Positions 35,041-45,125 of a stretch of DNA of 64,000 bases are shown here, piece after piece. Source of the stretch: a bacterium (GTDB lineage Bacteria > Actinomycetota > Acidimicrobiia > Spongiisociales > ZC4RG35); the NCBI GenBank assembly GCA_028823995.1, contig JAPPFD010000030.1, positions 62,001-126,000 of the forward strand, in the 5' to 3' direction. Within the stretch, counting starts at the first letter, position 1. Every line of letters begins with the position of its first letter. A model generated the notes under the pieces. The model was not told the DNA's origin. It did not search any database and worked only from the letters and a program-made list of their open reading frames with translations. Made by a program: the position numbers and the translations under genes.

Positions 35041-36537
35041 TCAGCCGCCGGTGGCGTCATCGGTCTTCAGCGCCCCCACCGAGACGTCGCTGACCGGGTT
35101 CCACAGCATCCAGCCCAGATCGAACCCTTCCGCGGCGTCTATCGAGGAGCGCACCTGGGAGTCCCGGTGTCCGAAGTCCTGCAGCCAGGGACGGATCACC
35201 ACCCCGGTGTGCACTCGGGCAACGGCGTCCGCCAGCGCCTGGCCGACCACCTCGCCAGGGTGGTTGTTGGGCTGGTCAAAGCCGAACCATCCGCTGTCGT
35301 AGTGACTGGGATACAGCATGGGCGAAACGACGTCCAGAGTCTCGGTGATCTTCTCCCACTGCTGGCCGATACCGCCGTCATCGGGAACCGTCGTCAAGAA
35401 TCCGAAGATGTCGGCTGCAACCGCACATCCCATCGGCCACAGCAGGGCGCGGGCCTCCTCCAAGAACGATGTGATGGCGGCCACCCGGGAGTCCTGATCA
35501 ATGGGTCCGTCGAAGGTGGCGGACGGACGTCGTGAGTCGGGGAACCGTATGTAGTCGAACTGGATCTCATCCACGCCCAACTCACAGGCTTCCACCGCCA
35601 GTTCCAACGCATAAGCGCGGGCGTTGGGATCGGTGGGATCCAAGAAGTACTGATGGCCCTGCCGGTAGGGCTCGTCGTTATAGGCGTCCCACACCGCCAT
35701 GGTGGGGATCTTCACGCTGGCGGTCGGGTCCTGGAAAGCCACGATCCTGCCGATCAGGTATATGTCTCTCCTTTCCAGGGAGTCGGCGATCCCGGCCAGG
35801 TCGTACCGGGGATACACGGCGCCCACCTCCCGGGCCACTTCAACCTGGGAGTCGTAGAAGATCGATCCCGTCTCGTCTTTCAGATCCAGCATCACACCGT
35901 TCAGTTCGGTCTCATCCACCAGCCTCACCATGGCGTCCCATTGCTGACGATCCCCTGCCGCCGTTCCTGATACATGCACGGCCTTCACCACCAGGGGAGC
36001 GATGACCACCTCCGCGTCTCCCGGGCCACCATCCCACTCGTATTGGGCGCCCACCCAGGCAGGTCGGGTTACTCGCACCTCGCCCTGTTCCACGCCTTCC
36101 AGCAGGAACCTCCCATCGGGGTCGGTGACCGTGCTGACCGGGCCGGCCCTCACCAGCGCTCCTTCGACAGGAATCTGTCCCAGGTCTGTCACTCTCCCCC
36201 GCAGAGTCCTCGGCTTGAGGTGAACTCTCATCGATTCCTGGGCCGGGCCGGCAACCGTAACCGTCTTTTGCAGGTGACCGGGCGAAACCAGCACGTACCG
36301 GCGGCCATCCGGGACCCACTCCAGTTCAACTCCCCCGTCCAGATCGGTGGTCCCCACCACCTGCCCGTCCTGGATGACCGTTACGTCTCCCATGGGCCGA
36401 CCATTCCCATCCAGCGCGTAGAGGGTGAAAGGCTGATCGTCTCGGAAGATCAGCCAAGCCATCCAAAATAGCCAACCGATGGTGACCAGGGTCAAAACCC
36501 TGCGTGCCCAGAGTCTGCGCCACGACATGTCCGACAA
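35041..36537 (-). CDS. membrane-anchored putative glycoside hydrolase (DUF4015) with CarboxypepD_reg-like repeats
   Basis: 498 residues. An N-terminal membrane helix (about 12-31) is followed by two carboxypeptidase-regulatory-like beta modules (about 36-160; GNGRPMGDVTVIQDGQVVGTTDLDGG is the first). A TIM-barrel domain of the DUF4015 putative glycoside hydrolase type (about 180-490) contains NGVMLDLKDETGSIFYDS, ELGVDEIQFDYIRFPD and VVSPMLYPSHYDSGWFGFDQPNNHPGE. The acidic residues after strands suit a retaining hydrolase, but activity is unproven. It probably acts at the outer face of the membrane on an unknown glycan. Confidence 0.87.
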   Translation of the reverse strand: MSDMSWRRLWARRVLTLVTIGWLFWMAWLIFRDDQPFTLYALDGNGRPMGDVTVIQDGQVVGTTDLDGGVELEWVPDGRRYVLVSPGHLQKTVTVAGPAQESMRVHLKPRTLRGRVTDLGQIPVEGALVRAGPVSTVTDPDGRFLLEGVEQGEVRVTRPAWVGAQYEWDGGPGDAEVVIAPLVVKAVHVSGTAAGDRQQWDAMVRLVDETELNGVMLDLKDETGSIFYDSQVEVAREVGAVYPRYDLAGIADSLERRDIYLIGRIVAFQDPTASVKIPTMAVWDAYNDEPYRQGHQYFLDPTDPNARAYALELAVEACELGVDEIQFDYIRFPDSRRPSATFDGPIDQDSRVAAITSFLEEARALLWPMGCAVAADIFGFLTTVPDDGGIGQQWEKITETLDVVSPMLYPSHYDSGWFGFDQPNNHPGEVVGQALADAVARVHTGVVIRPWLQDFGHRDSQVRSSIDAAEGFDLGWMLWNPVSDVSVGALKTDDATGG

Positions 36538-36570
36538 CCGAGATTAGGTACTTCCCTAAGGTATGTCCCC

Positions 36571-36846
36571 ATGTTCGGTTTCCTGCTGTCGGTGGTGATA
36601 GCCGCTCTTGCCGGGGGTATCGGCGCCCGGCTGGCCGGCAGACGTTCCACTGGGTGCTGGGCCTCCATCGCCCTGGGTTTGATCGGCGCTCTGCTCGGAA
36701 CGTGGTTGGCAGGTCTCCTTGGTTGGCCGACCATCTGGGAGATCCAAGGATTCCCCGTGGTGTGGGCGATAGTCGGCGCGGCCCTGTTCGTGGCCGTGCT
36801 CAACTTGATCAGCGGGCAAGGTACCCGCCGACAGCCCCCCTCCTAA
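36571..36846 (+). CDS. GlsB/YeaQ/YmgE-type small membrane protein
   Basis: 91 residues with three membrane helices. The glycine-rich GGIGARLAGRRSTGCWASIALGLIGALLGTWLAG and a final VWAIVGAALFVAVLNL are typical of the transglycosylase-associated/YeaQ family. The family is linked to stress responses, with no defined biochemical activity. It is divergent from the DUF4015 gene (33-bp gap) and convergent with sufB. Confidence 0.85.
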   Translation: MFGFLLSVVIAALAGGIGARLAGRRSTGCWASIALGLIGALLGTWLAGLLGWPTIWEIQGFPVVWAIVGAALFVAVLNLISGQGTRRQPPS

Positions 36847-36868
36847 ATCCGGGCGGCGCCGGGACGGC

Positions 36869-38284
36869 TCAGCCGATGGCGCCCGCCTCGGCCATGTTCA
36901 ACTCGATGAGCCGGTTCATCTCCACCGCATACTCCATCGGAAGTTCCTTCACGATCGGTTCGATGAACCCTGCCACCACCATGGATGTGGCCTGATCCTC
37001 CGACAGCCCCCGGCTCATCAGGTAGAACAACTGCTCCTCGCCCACCTTGGAAACGGTGGCCTCATGGCCGATCTCGGCATCGTTCTCCTCGATCTCCATA
37101 TAGGGATAGGTGTCGGACCGGGAGTCCTCATCGAGAATCAGGGCGTCGCAGCGGACGAAGCTCTTGGACCGCTCCGCGCCAGGCTCAACCCTCACCAGGC
37201 CCCGGTATCCGGCTCGACCTCCGGCCCGGGAAATGGACTTCGAGACGATGGTGGAAGTGGTGTCGGGAGCCACGTGCACCATCTTGGCGCCGGCGTCCTG
37301 GTGCTGCCCGGAGTTGGCGAAGGCGATTGACAGGACCTCTCCGTGAGCTCCCGGCTCCATCAGCCACACCGACGGGTATTTCATGGTCAGCTTGGAGCCG
37401 ATGTTCCCGTCCACCCACTCCATGGTGGCGTCGCCATAGGCGGCCGCCCGCTTGGTGACCAGGTTGTAGACGTTGTTCGACCAGTTCTGGATGGTGGTGT
37501 AGCGGCAGCGGCCGCCTCTTTGGACAATGATCTCCACCACCGCCGAATGGAGGGAGTCGGTGGTGTAGACGGGCGCTGAGCAGCCTTCCACGTAGTGGCA
37601 GTAGGCGCCCTCGTCAACGATGATCAAGGTGCGCTCGAACTGGCCCATGTTCTCGGAGTTGATCCGGAAGTAGGCCTGCAGGGGCTGTTCGACGTGCACG
37701 CCCGGCGGTACATAGATGAAGGAACCGCCCGACCAGACCGCCGAGTTGAGGGCGGCGAACTTGTTGTCGTTGGGGGGGATCACCGTCCCGAAGTACTTCT
37801 TGACCAGTTCGGGATACTCTCGTACGGCGGTATCCATGTCGCAGAACAGCACCCCCATCTCCTCGAGGTCCTCCCGGTTGCGGTGATACACGACCTCGGA
37901 CTCGTACTGGGCGGTCACCCCCGCCAGGAACTTCCGCTCCGCCTCGGGAATACCCAGCTTCTCATAGGTCTCCTTGATCTCATCGGGCACCATGTCCCAG
38001 GTGTGAGCCTGCTCCTCGGTGGGCTTGACGTAGTAGTAGATGTCGTCGAAGTCGATGTCGTTGAGCAGACCTCCCCCGCCCCAGGTGGGAATAGGCCTGG
38101 CCAGGAACCGCTTGTAGGCGCGGAGCCGGAAGGAGAGCATCCACTCCGGTTCCTCTTTCATAGCCGACATCTGCCGGATTATGTCTTCTGACAGCCCCTT
38201 CTGCGGCTTGAAGACATAGTCGTCCTCCGAATCGTGCCACCCCAGCTTGTAGGCGCCGAGATCGATATCAACGGTTGCCACCAC
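36869..38284 (-). CDS. sufB: Fe-S assembly scaffold protein
   Basis: 471 residues, full length. It begins [32 protein letters not shown] and ends [36 protein letters not shown], with the conserved [22 protein letters not shown] and [14 protein letters not shown] of SufB. It builds clusters with SufC and SufD. Two tandem GTG codons (38284 and 38281) precede the protein; a GAGGTGA gives slightly better spacing to the second. It stands alone, with no suf gene adjacent, unlike the usual sufBDCSU order. Confidence 0.97.
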   Translation of the reverse strand: MVATVDIDLGAYKLGWHDSEDDYVFKPQKGLSEDIIRQMSAMKEEPEWMLSFRLRAYKRFLARPIPTWGGGGLLNDIDFDDIYYYVKPTEEQAHTWDMVPDEIKETYEKLGIPEAERKFLAGVTAQYESEVVYHRNREDLEEMGVLFCDMDTAVREYPELVKKYFGTVIPPNDNKFAALNSAVWSGGSFIYVPPGVHVEQPLQAYFRINSENMGQFERTLIIVDEGAYCHYVEGCSAPVYTTDSLHSAVVEIIVQRGGRCRYTTIQNWSNNVYNLVTKRAAAYGDATMEWVDGNIGSKLTMKYPSVWLMEPGAHGEVLSIAFANSGQHQDAGAKMVHVAPDTTSTIVSKSISRAGGRAGYRGLVRVEPGAERSKSFVRCDALILDEDSRSDTYPYMEIEENDAEIGHEATVSKVGEEQLFYLMSRGLSEDQATSMVVAGFIEPIVKELPMEYAVEMNRLIELNMAEAGAIG

Positions 38285-38360
38285 TCACCTCTTCATTGCG
38301 CTAGACCGTTGATCCCAATGGTAACAGCCGTTCAGAAATAGCACATCCCGGTTGGCTTTT

Positions 38361-41300
38361 TTAAGGGGCGGTCGAAGCAGTCAGGGGAAGGATCGGCGTC
38401 AGCGGTACCCGGCGGGCCGCCTCCAGCACCCAGAAACGAGGCGCCTCCCGGGACCAGGCGCCCAGGATTCTCTCCGCCAATGGGCTGTGGGTGTGCTGGA
38501 GATGCAGGCTCACCAGGCGACGGATCTCCTCGGCGTCCTGGCCGGTCGGCCGCCGCACCGCCGGCGAGGTGTCGGCCAGATATCCGTGCAGGCGGAACTC
38601 GGGGTCCCACACATAGCTCACTCCGCCGGTCATCCCCGCTGCGAAGTTGGCGCCCACCGGACCCAGGATCAACGCCCTCCCTCCCGTCATGTACTCGCAC
38701 CCATGGTCCGAACACCCCTCCACCACCGCCGTCCCTCCGGAGTTGCGCACCGCAAATCGCTGGCCCACCGCCCCCGACATGAGCAGGAGGCCCCCGGTGG
38801 CGCCGTACATAACGGCATTGCCGCCGGCTTGGGGCGAAGCCTCCGGGTGGTCGGCGTTCCGGCGTGGGACCACCACTATCCGCCCTCCCCCCATGCCCTT
38901 TCCCACGTAGTCATTGGCGACGCCGTCCAAGCGAAGGGAGATGCCGGGAGCCAGCCAGGCGCCGAAACTCTGCCCCGCCGTGCCGGACAGCGTCACCGAA
39001 ACCGAACCCTCCGGCAACCCTTCTGCACCGTACCGGGCGGTGACCATCCCCGACAGTCGGGCGCCGACGGTGCGGTCCGTGTTGGAGATCGGGTAGGACA
39101 GCCGGACGGGGACTTCGCTCTCGATCGCCTCCTCGGCCTCGGCGGCCAGCCGTCGCGACAGCTTGGAAACCTCGAAGGGCCGATACCCCGGGTGGCGGGA
39201 GTGTGAGTCGAATCGGACCAATAACTCCGCCAGGCTGGCTGCGAGTGGATGATCGACAGGCGCCAGCAGGTCGGATCTGCCCACCACCTCCTCCAGGGAC
39301 CTGGCGCCCAGCAGCGCCAGGTAGCGTCTCACCTCCTCGGCCAGCATCCGGAAAACCGACACCACCTGGTCCACCTCCCCTGCGTAGCGGGTCCGAAGAT
39401 CCTCCCGCTGGGTGGCTATTCCCACCGGGCAGGTGTTGAGATGGCATTGGCGGACCATCTTGCATCCCAGCGCCAGAAGGGGCAGGGTCCCGAACCCGAA
39501 ACGGTCGGCGCCCAACAGGGCGGCTATCACCACGTCCCGGCCGGTGCGCAGCCCTCCGTCGGTCTCCAGTTCCACCTCTCCCCGCAGTCCGTTGACGGAC
39601 AGGGTCTGATGAGCCTCGGCCAGACCCAACTCCCAGGGCGATCCGGCGTGTTTGATCGATTCGAGCGGCGAGGCTCCGGTGCCTCCCTCAGTCCCGGAGA
39701 TGAGGATCACATCGGCTCTGGCTTTCACCACTCCAGCCGCGATGGTGCCCACTCCCGGTTCGGAGACCAGCTTTACCGAGACTCTGGCCGAAGGTTTGAA
39801 GGTCTTGAGGTCATAGATGAGCTGAGCCAGGTCCTCGATCGAGTAGATGTCATGATGCGGGGGTGGGGAGATGAGGGTCACTCCCGGTTTGGTGTGACGG
39901 AGGCGGGCGATCTCCGGAGAGACCTTGTGGCCCGGCAACTGTCCGCCCTCCCCCGGCTTGGAACCCTGTGCCATCTTGATCTGCAACTCCCTGGCCGAGT
40001 AGAGGTAGCCGGGGGTGACGCCGAACCGGCCGCTCGCCACTTGCTTTATGGAGGAGTTGCGGGGGGTCCCGTAGCGGTCGGTGCCCTCCCCTCCCTCCCC
40101 GGAGTTGGAGTGTCCGCCGATCCGGTTCATGGCCTCCGCCAAGGCTTCATGCGCTTCCTTGGACAGGGCTCCATGCGACATCGCCGACGTGACGAACCGG
40201 CGCATGATCGCCTCGGCCGGCTCGACCTCCGACAACAGGACCGGAGTCCTCTCCACGAAGGTGCACAGATCGCGGATGTGGGTTACCGGCCGCTGTTGGA
40301 TCGTCTCCAGATAGCGGTCCCAGTCGTCCTGGTTCCCGGATCGGGCCGCCCTGTGCAGGGCGAGAACCACCTTGGGGCTGGTGACGTGGAACTCTCCCCC
40401 GCCGCGTTGCTTGTAGAAGCCGCCTGTCAACTCGTCCCCCGCCGAGTAGAGCGCATGCAACCGGAGGGTGTTCCAGGCAAGGTGGCCGAAACCGCGGCCG
40501 GACAGCCGGCTGGAAGTGTTGGGAAAGGCATAGTCCAGCACTTCCGGTTCAAGCCCCAAGGCCTCGAACAACTCGCTCCCCCGGTACGCAGAGACCGTGC
40601 AGATCCCCATCTTGGACATGACTTTCAGGAGCCCGTTCTGGAGGGCGTTGCGGTAGTTCTCCTGGGCCTCCACAGGGTGGACTTTCAAGACCCCCTCCTG
40701 GGCCATGTGCATGACTTCCCGGATCGCCAGGTAGGGATTCACGGCCGAAGCGCCGTAGGCGATCAGGCAGGCCAAGTCGTGGGAGTCCCGGGCCTCACCC
40801 GAGACGGCGACTATCGAGACCGACACCCTCAGCCCGCTCTGTATCAGACGTTGGTGAACGGCCCCCACCGCCAGCAGCATGGGAACCGGCGCATGTGCGC
40901 CGTCAACCTCCCGGTCGGAAAGCACGATGATGGAGGCGCCCTGTTCGGTCGCTTCCACCGCCTCCTCACAAATCTGATCTAGGCGGCGTTTCATTCCCTC
41001 CCGACCTTCCACGACCGGCCACACGCTGGGAATCCAGTGGGAAAAGAAACGTGGATCTCCGGATGTCACCACCGTCTCTAGTTCGGCGAGGGAGAGGACC
41101 GGAGAGAGAAGCTCCATCCTGGCGTAGGGCCGGTAGCGGTCCTCCAGGAAGGACCCCCTCCCTCCGAGGTAGGTTCGCAGCGACATCACCGACTGCTCCC
41201 GGATGGGATCCATGGGAGGATTGGTCACCTGGGCGAATTGCTGGTGAAAATAGTGGGCAAGCCGCCGCGGCCGCCCGGAGAAGGCCGCCAGGGGGGTGTC

Positions 41301-42752
41301 GCTTCCCATCGAGCCCAGAGGGCTCTTGCCGAGCGCCATCTCCGCCAGGATCAGCCGGCGCTCCTCGGCCGTGTAGCCGAACACCCGGCACAGCCTTTCA
41401 CGCTCTATCTCGAACCGCGCCTCGGCGGAGAACGGCTTCTGGATGTAGAGGGTCTGGTGCTCCATCCACTCCCGATAGGGCCGGAGACGGCACAACTCCG
41501 GACGGATTTGCTCGCTGAACCGTATGTCACCGGTCTCACCGTCGAAGAGCAACATCTCACCCGGTCCCAACTGGCCGGTCCGCTCAGCCCAGGCCTCCTC
41601 CGAAGGGCACACTCCGGCCTCCGAAGCCACTATCAGCATCTCGGGGGTGATCGTCCACCGTGCGGGCCGCAGGCCATTCCGGTCCATGGCCGCCAGCAGC
41701 GACACGCCGTCGGTGACCGCCAACGCCGCCGGGCCGTCCCACGGCTCGGTCAGGGAAGCGTGGTACTCATAGAAGTCCTGTTCCTCCGGATCGAGGGTGG
41801 GCGCACTCTCCCAGGCGGGCTGGATGAGCATCTCCTTGATATGGGGAAGGGACCTGCCGGTACGGAGCAGCAACTCGAATACGTTGTCCAGGCTGGCCGA
41901 ATCCGAAAGGCCTGGCTGTACGAAGGGCTGCAGGTCCTCGGTCCGTTCTCCCCAGACGGTCGAAGTCACGCTTTGCTCACGGGCCTTCATCCAACTCCGG
42001 TTGGCCGATATGGTGTTTATCTCCCCGTTGTGGGCGAGACACCGGAAAGGCTGGGCGATCTCCCAAGCCGGGAAGGTATTGGTCGAGTAGCGCTGGTGGA
42101 ATATGGCGAAAGCGGTGTGGTAATCGGGATCGGTCAGGTCCCAGTAGAAGTCGGCTATGTGGGCCGCGGTGAAGAGGCCCTTGTAGACCACGGTCCGCGC
42201 CGAGGCACTGGGTATCGAGAAGGAAGCCAGGCTCTCGCCAACCCTTTCCATGCGTTTTCTCGCCAGCAGCATCAAACGCTCGAACTCCTCGGAGTCGAGA
42301 GTGTCCGGAACTCCCACCAGGGCCTGGCGTATCACCGGCATGAGCTTGCGAGCGCGGTCGCTGAGCGCTTGGGGATCGGTAGGCACCGAACGCCACGCCA
42401 GGAGGGGGATGCCCTCGGTCGACAGGGCCTCTGCCACCACCTGCTCGCCCGCCCGGGGATCTTCGGCGGGAAGGAAGGCCATTACCACTCCCAGCCGATC
42501 GGGAGGAGCGACCCCCACGCTTCGCAGGTACCTGGACAGCAACCGGTGCGGTATCTGGGTGAGCAGGCCGGCGCCGTCTCCAGTGCCATCGGCAACCTTG
42601 GCGCCTCGATGGTCCAGCCGGATCAGGCACTCCACGGCAAGCCTGGTCATCCGGTGGGACGGCCGGCGGTTTCGGGCAGCGATCAGCCCCACTCCACAGG
42701 CATCGTGATGAAAACGAGCCGCCAAGTCGTTTATCAGGTTTGAAGACCGCAC
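38361..42752 (-). CDS. gltB: glutamate synthase, large subunit
   Basis: About 1463 residues. Glutamate synthase makes glutamate from glutamine and 2-oxoglutarate. The class II amidotransferase Cys lies after a short propeptide in FHHDACGVGLIA. The FMN domain and the 3Fe-4S site CKMVRQCHLNTCPVG are near residue 1100. The GXGXG-rich C terminus contains GGNAVMYGATGG and GGVSYVWD. The GTG at 42752 has a GGGGGAG just upstream (short spacing); a TTG at 42770 is the alternative, giving 1469 residues. The small subunit gltD is not in the window. Confidence 0.96.
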   Translation of the reverse strand: MRSSNLINDLAARFHHDACGVGLIAARNRRPSHRMTRLAVECLIRLDHRGAKVADGTGDGAGLLTQIPHRLLSRYLRSVGVAPPDRLGVVMAFLPAEDPRAGEQVVAEALSTEGIPLLAWRSVPTDPQALSDRARKLMPVIRQALVGVPDTLDSEEFERLMLLARKRMERVGESLASFSIPSASARTVVYKGLFTAAHIADFYWDLTDPDYHTAFAIFHQRYSTNTFPAWEIAQPFRCLAHNGEINTISANRSWMKAREQSVTSTVWGERTEDLQPFVQPGLSDSASLDNVFELLLRTGRSLPHIKEMLIQPAWESAPTLDPEEQDFYEYHASLTEPWDGPAALAVTDGVSLLAAMDRNGLRPARWTITPEMLIVASEAGVCPSEEAWAERTGQLGPGEMLLFDGETGDIRFSEQIRPELCRLRPYREWMEHQTLYIQKPFSAEARFEIERERLCRVFGYTAEERRLILAEMALGKSPLGSMGSDTPLAAFSGRPRRLAHYFHQQFAQVTNPPMDPIREQSVMSLRTYLGGRGSFLEDRYRPYARMELLSPVLSLAELETVVTSGDPRFFSHWIPSVWPVVEGREGMKRRLDQICEEAVEATEQGASIIVLSDREVDGAHAPVPMLLAVGAVHQRLIQSGLRVSVSIVAVSGEARDSHDLACLIAYGASAVNPYLAIREVMHMAQEGVLKVHPVEAQENYRNALQNGLLKVMSKMGICTVSAYRGSELFEALGLEPEVLDYAFPNTSSRLSGRGFGHLAWNTLRLHALYSAGDELTGGFYKQRGGGEFHVTSPKVVLALHRAARSGNQDDWDRYLETIQQRPVTHIRDLCTFVERTPVLLSEVEPAEAIMRRFVTSAMSHGALSKEAHEALAEAMNRIGGHSNSGEGGEGTDRYGTPRNSSIKQVASGRFGVTPGYLYSARELQIKMAQGSKPGEGGQLPGHKVSPEIARLRHTKPGVTLISPPPHHDIYSIEDLAQLIYDLKTFKPSARVSVKLVSEPGVGTIAAGVVKARADVILISGTEGGTGASPLESIKHAGSPWELGLAEAHQTLSVNGLRGEVELETDGGLRTGRDVVIAALLGADRFGFGTLPLLALGCKMVRQCHLNTCPVGIATQREDLRTRYAGEVDQVVSVFRMLAEEVRRYLALLGARSLEEVVGRSDLLAPVDHPLAASLAELLVRFDSHSRHPGYRPFEVSKLSRRLAAEAEEAIESEVPVRLSYPISNTDRTVGARLSGMVTARYGAEGLPEGSVSVTLSGTAGQSFGAWLAPGISLRLDGVANDYVGKGMGGGRIVVVPRRNADHPEASPQAGGNAVMYGATGGLLLMSGAVGQRFAVRNSGGTAVVEGCSDHGCEYMTGGRALILGPVGANFAAGMTGGVSYVWDPEFRLHGYLADTSPAVRRPTGQDAEEIRRLVSLHLQHTHSPLAERILGAWSREAPRFWVLEAARRVPLTPILPLTASTAP

Positions 42753-42859
42753 GCGCTCCCCCGGTTTCAAACAGTTAACCTACCGGAAATCGCTTGTTTC
42801 AATAATCCACCCAGCGACCATGACCTGCCGGAAGAACTGTCACAAGGGATGCCGATCCG

Positions 42860-43303
42860 ATGCCGGTAATGGTGGTGGGCGCCGACACCCCGGTGGGTGA
42901 AGCGATCATCGGAGAGTTGATCGACCCCGACCGGGAGGTGCGGGCGTTCGTCTCCGATCCTTCCGTCGGGGTGCGCCTCAAGGAGGCAGGCGTCAAGGTG
43001 GCTATGGGTGATGTCTCGGACGCCTCACACGTCTCCGCCGCATGCCTCCGGTGTCACACCGTGGTCCTGGTGTGCGACGCGGGCCGCGACGGACGGGAGA
43101 TCTCCTTTGCAGCCGACGCCGGGGAAGTCCACACCCAATGGGCCCAGGCGGTCTCCGAGGCCGGGGCAAAGCGGGTGATCTGGGTGGCCAACCATCCGGT
43201 CCCCGAAGCCCGGGTTGCCGAGCAGGCCACCGTCGAGAGCGACCTGTCCCACGGAGAGATAGCCAATCGCGTGGCCGACCTGGACGACGCAGCGGTCCTC
43301 TGA
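42860..43303 (+). CDS. small NAD(P)-binding (NmrA/atypical SDR-like) protein
   Basis: 147 residues: one Rossmann unit starting VMVVGADTPVGEAIIGELIDPDREVRAFVSDP. The GxxxxxG nucleotide motif and the DVSDASHVSAACLRCHTVVLVCD pattern recall NmrA-like or atypical SDR proteins. It is much shorter than a full enzyme (about 250-300 residues) and lacks the catalytic Tyr-x3-Lys, so it is either a redox sensor or a degenerate enzyme. It is divergent from gltB. Function not assigned. Confidence 0.75.
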   Translation: MPVMVVGADTPVGEAIIGELIDPDREVRAFVSDPSVGVRLKEAGVKVAMGDVSDASHVSAACLRCHTVVLVCDAGRDGREISFAADAGEVHTQWAQAVSEAGAKRVIWVANHPVPEARVAEQATVESDLSHGEIANRVADLDDAAVL

Positions 43304-43357
43304 TTTCCCCCGCAGCCCTTCGCTACGGCCGATCCGTACCCGAACCAACCGCGGGAC

Positions 43358-44488
43358 CTAGAGCATGAGGGAACCAAGCCCCTCCAACAGCAAGCCGATC
43401 GACTCCTCGGTGGTTGTGGCGGGAGGGGAGGCCCTCACCCAGCCGGCCCGGTCGGCGAGCACCACTCCGCGTTCTCTCATGGTCTCCACCACCTGGGCCG
43501 AGTCCCGGCCGGGGATCCTGAAGGTGAGGATTCCCGCCCGCTCTCCCGGGTCCCTCCACGGCCGGCGTAGTTCGCACCCAATTCTCTCTAACTCCTCCTC
43601 CAGTCGATCCATTGCCGCCGAGATGCGGACGCTGATCGACTCCACACCTGCCATCCGGATCACTTCACATGCCGCCGCCAGGGCCACCGCTCCCATCACC
43701 GGATCGCTGCTCATCTGAAAGCGGGCGGCCGCCGTGGCAGGTGGATGGGGAGGGGGAGTCTGAAAGTCAAGGGGATCGGCAACCCCCAACCATCCGGTGA
43801 GGGTGGGCGCCAGGCGGTCCGTGGCCCGGTCCGAGACCATCATGGCGGCCCCGCCGAATCCGGCCCTCATCCACTTGTGGCTGCCTGCCGCCACCACATC
43901 CGATGCGGGGCAGTCCACCGGGAAGGCCCCCAGCGACTGGATGGCGTCAACCACCAGCAGCGGTTCCGGGAAGGCTTCCCGTAACTTCGCCAGGTCAGCG
44001 CGAAAGCCGGTGGCGAAGTCGACATGGCTAACCGCCACAACCCGGGTGGAGGCGTCAACGAACGGCCGGAGGTGGTCGGGAGTGAGACGATGATCAGGCA
44101 AGGGGACCCGGCGCACTTCGTCTATCAAACCCGCTTGCCGGGCGCGGATCCACGGATAGAGATTGGTGGGGAACTCGGCTCCGGGGACCACCACGTTCCC
44201 GCCCCGCAAACCGAAGGCGACGTGCAGGAGGGCCGCCCCCGTGGTGTGTGTGACGCCGACTCCCGGAACGTCTACGTCCAGGAGCCATGCGAGTCCCCGC
44301 CGCCCCCGGATCATCCCCTCCTCCAGAAGCGTGCTCAGGTTCCCGGTGGCCGATCCGAAGTCCGCCACATAGTCGGCGACCCTCCTCTCCACCATCCTGG
44401 AGACCGGAGAGATAGCTGCGGAATTCATGAAACCCGACGGCTCGCGAAACTGCTCCCAATAAGGGGCAGGGAGCGGGGGGAGAGTCAT
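43358..44488 (-). CDS. class V aminotransferase (PLP-dependent)
   Basis: 376 residues with the kynureninase/IscS/class V fold. The PLP lysine lies in AAGSHKWMRAGFGG near residue 208. The upstream Asp of the pyridine-N contact is in VVDAIQSLGAFPVD, and FMNSAAISPVSRMV gives a usual N terminus. The typical desulfurase Cys loop is not apparent, so a cysteine desulfurase is unlikely. The substrate is unknown. An AAGGAGG lies 10 bp before the ATG. It follows the HAD gene by 19 bp in one operon. Confidence 0.87.
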   Translation of the reverse strand: MTLPPLPAPYWEQFREPSGFMNSAAISPVSRMVERRVADYVADFGSATGNLSTLLEEGMIRGRRGLAWLLDVDVPGVGVTHTTGAALLHVAFGLRGGNVVVPGAEFPTNLYPWIRARQAGLIDEVRRVPLPDHRLTPDHLRPFVDASTRVVAVSHVDFATGFRADLAKLREAFPEPLLVVDAIQSLGAFPVDCPASDVVAAGSHKWMRAGFGGAAMMVSDRATDRLAPTLTGWLGVADPLDFQTPPPHPPATAAARFQMSSDPVMGAVALAAACEVIRMAGVESISVRISAAMDRLEEELERIGCELRRPWRDPGERAGILTFRIPGRDSAQVVETMRERGVVLADRAGWVRASPPATTTEESIGLLLEGLGSLML

Positions 44489-44507
44489 CTGGTAGGCGCC
44501 TCCTTGC

Positions 44508-45125
44508 CTAGAGGAGCGAAACCCCCACCAACGCCCCCAGGTCTTCCAGAGCGTCGAGGGGGTCTGTCACTTTGATCGTGGTCATACCCATCTTAAGGGC
44601 CGTCTTGAGGTTGACGCCGATGTCGTCCAGCATCACGGCCTGGCGGGGCGCCACGCCCAGGCGCGCAAGCGTTATGCGGTAGATCTCGGGTTCGGGTTTG
44701 CGAACTCCCTCCACACAGGACTCGACCACCACATCGAAATGGTTCGCTACGGAAGGCGCGTTCAAACTCTTCCAGTTGTTCGTAACAGCCGCGACCGCGA
44801 AACCCTCCTCCCGCAAACGCCGCACCGCCGCCAGCATGAGGGGACGGATCTCCACATCGGCTTCGATCCTCCTCATCATCCCCGCCACATCCAGGTCCAC
44901 CCCGAACCGCCGGGCCTCCCGCCTCAGGCCCTGCTCGAAGGTCTCAACGCTGATCTCTCCCCGTTCGTGGCGGGCCCAGGCCCCGTCTTCTCCCGCCTCC
45001 GTCACGATCCGCCCCACCGTGCCCGCCGCCAGGCCCTGGTCGGCCTCGAAGGAGGAGATGGTGTGCAGGGGCGATTCGAAGACCACCCCTCCGAGGTCGA
45101 ACAGGACCGCTTCTATCCGGGTCAT
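44508..45125 (-). CDS. HAD-superfamily (class IA) hydrolase
   Basis: 205 residues. Motif I reads FDLGGVVF, with the nucleophile Asp but Gly at the +2 acid position. Motif II is VTNNW, Lys is in GVRKPEPEIYRI and motif IV is VMLDDIGVNLKTA. The DLGGVV form with no general acid occurs in the ACAD10/epoxide-hydrolase N-terminal-like branch, so phosphatase efficiency may be low. The substrate is unknown. Its ATG overlaps the stop of the DUF6941-like gene in an ATGA. Confidence 0.87.
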   Translation of the reverse strand: MTRIEAVLFDLGGVVFESPLHTISSFEADQGLAAGTVGRIVTEAGEDGAWARHERGEISVETFEQGLRREARRFGVDLDVAGMMRRIEADVEIRPLMLAAVRRLREEGFAVAAVTNNWKSLNAPSVANHFDVVVESCVEGVRKPEPEIYRITLARLGVAPRQAVMLDDIGVNLKTALKMGMTTIKVTDPLDALEDLGALVGVSLL

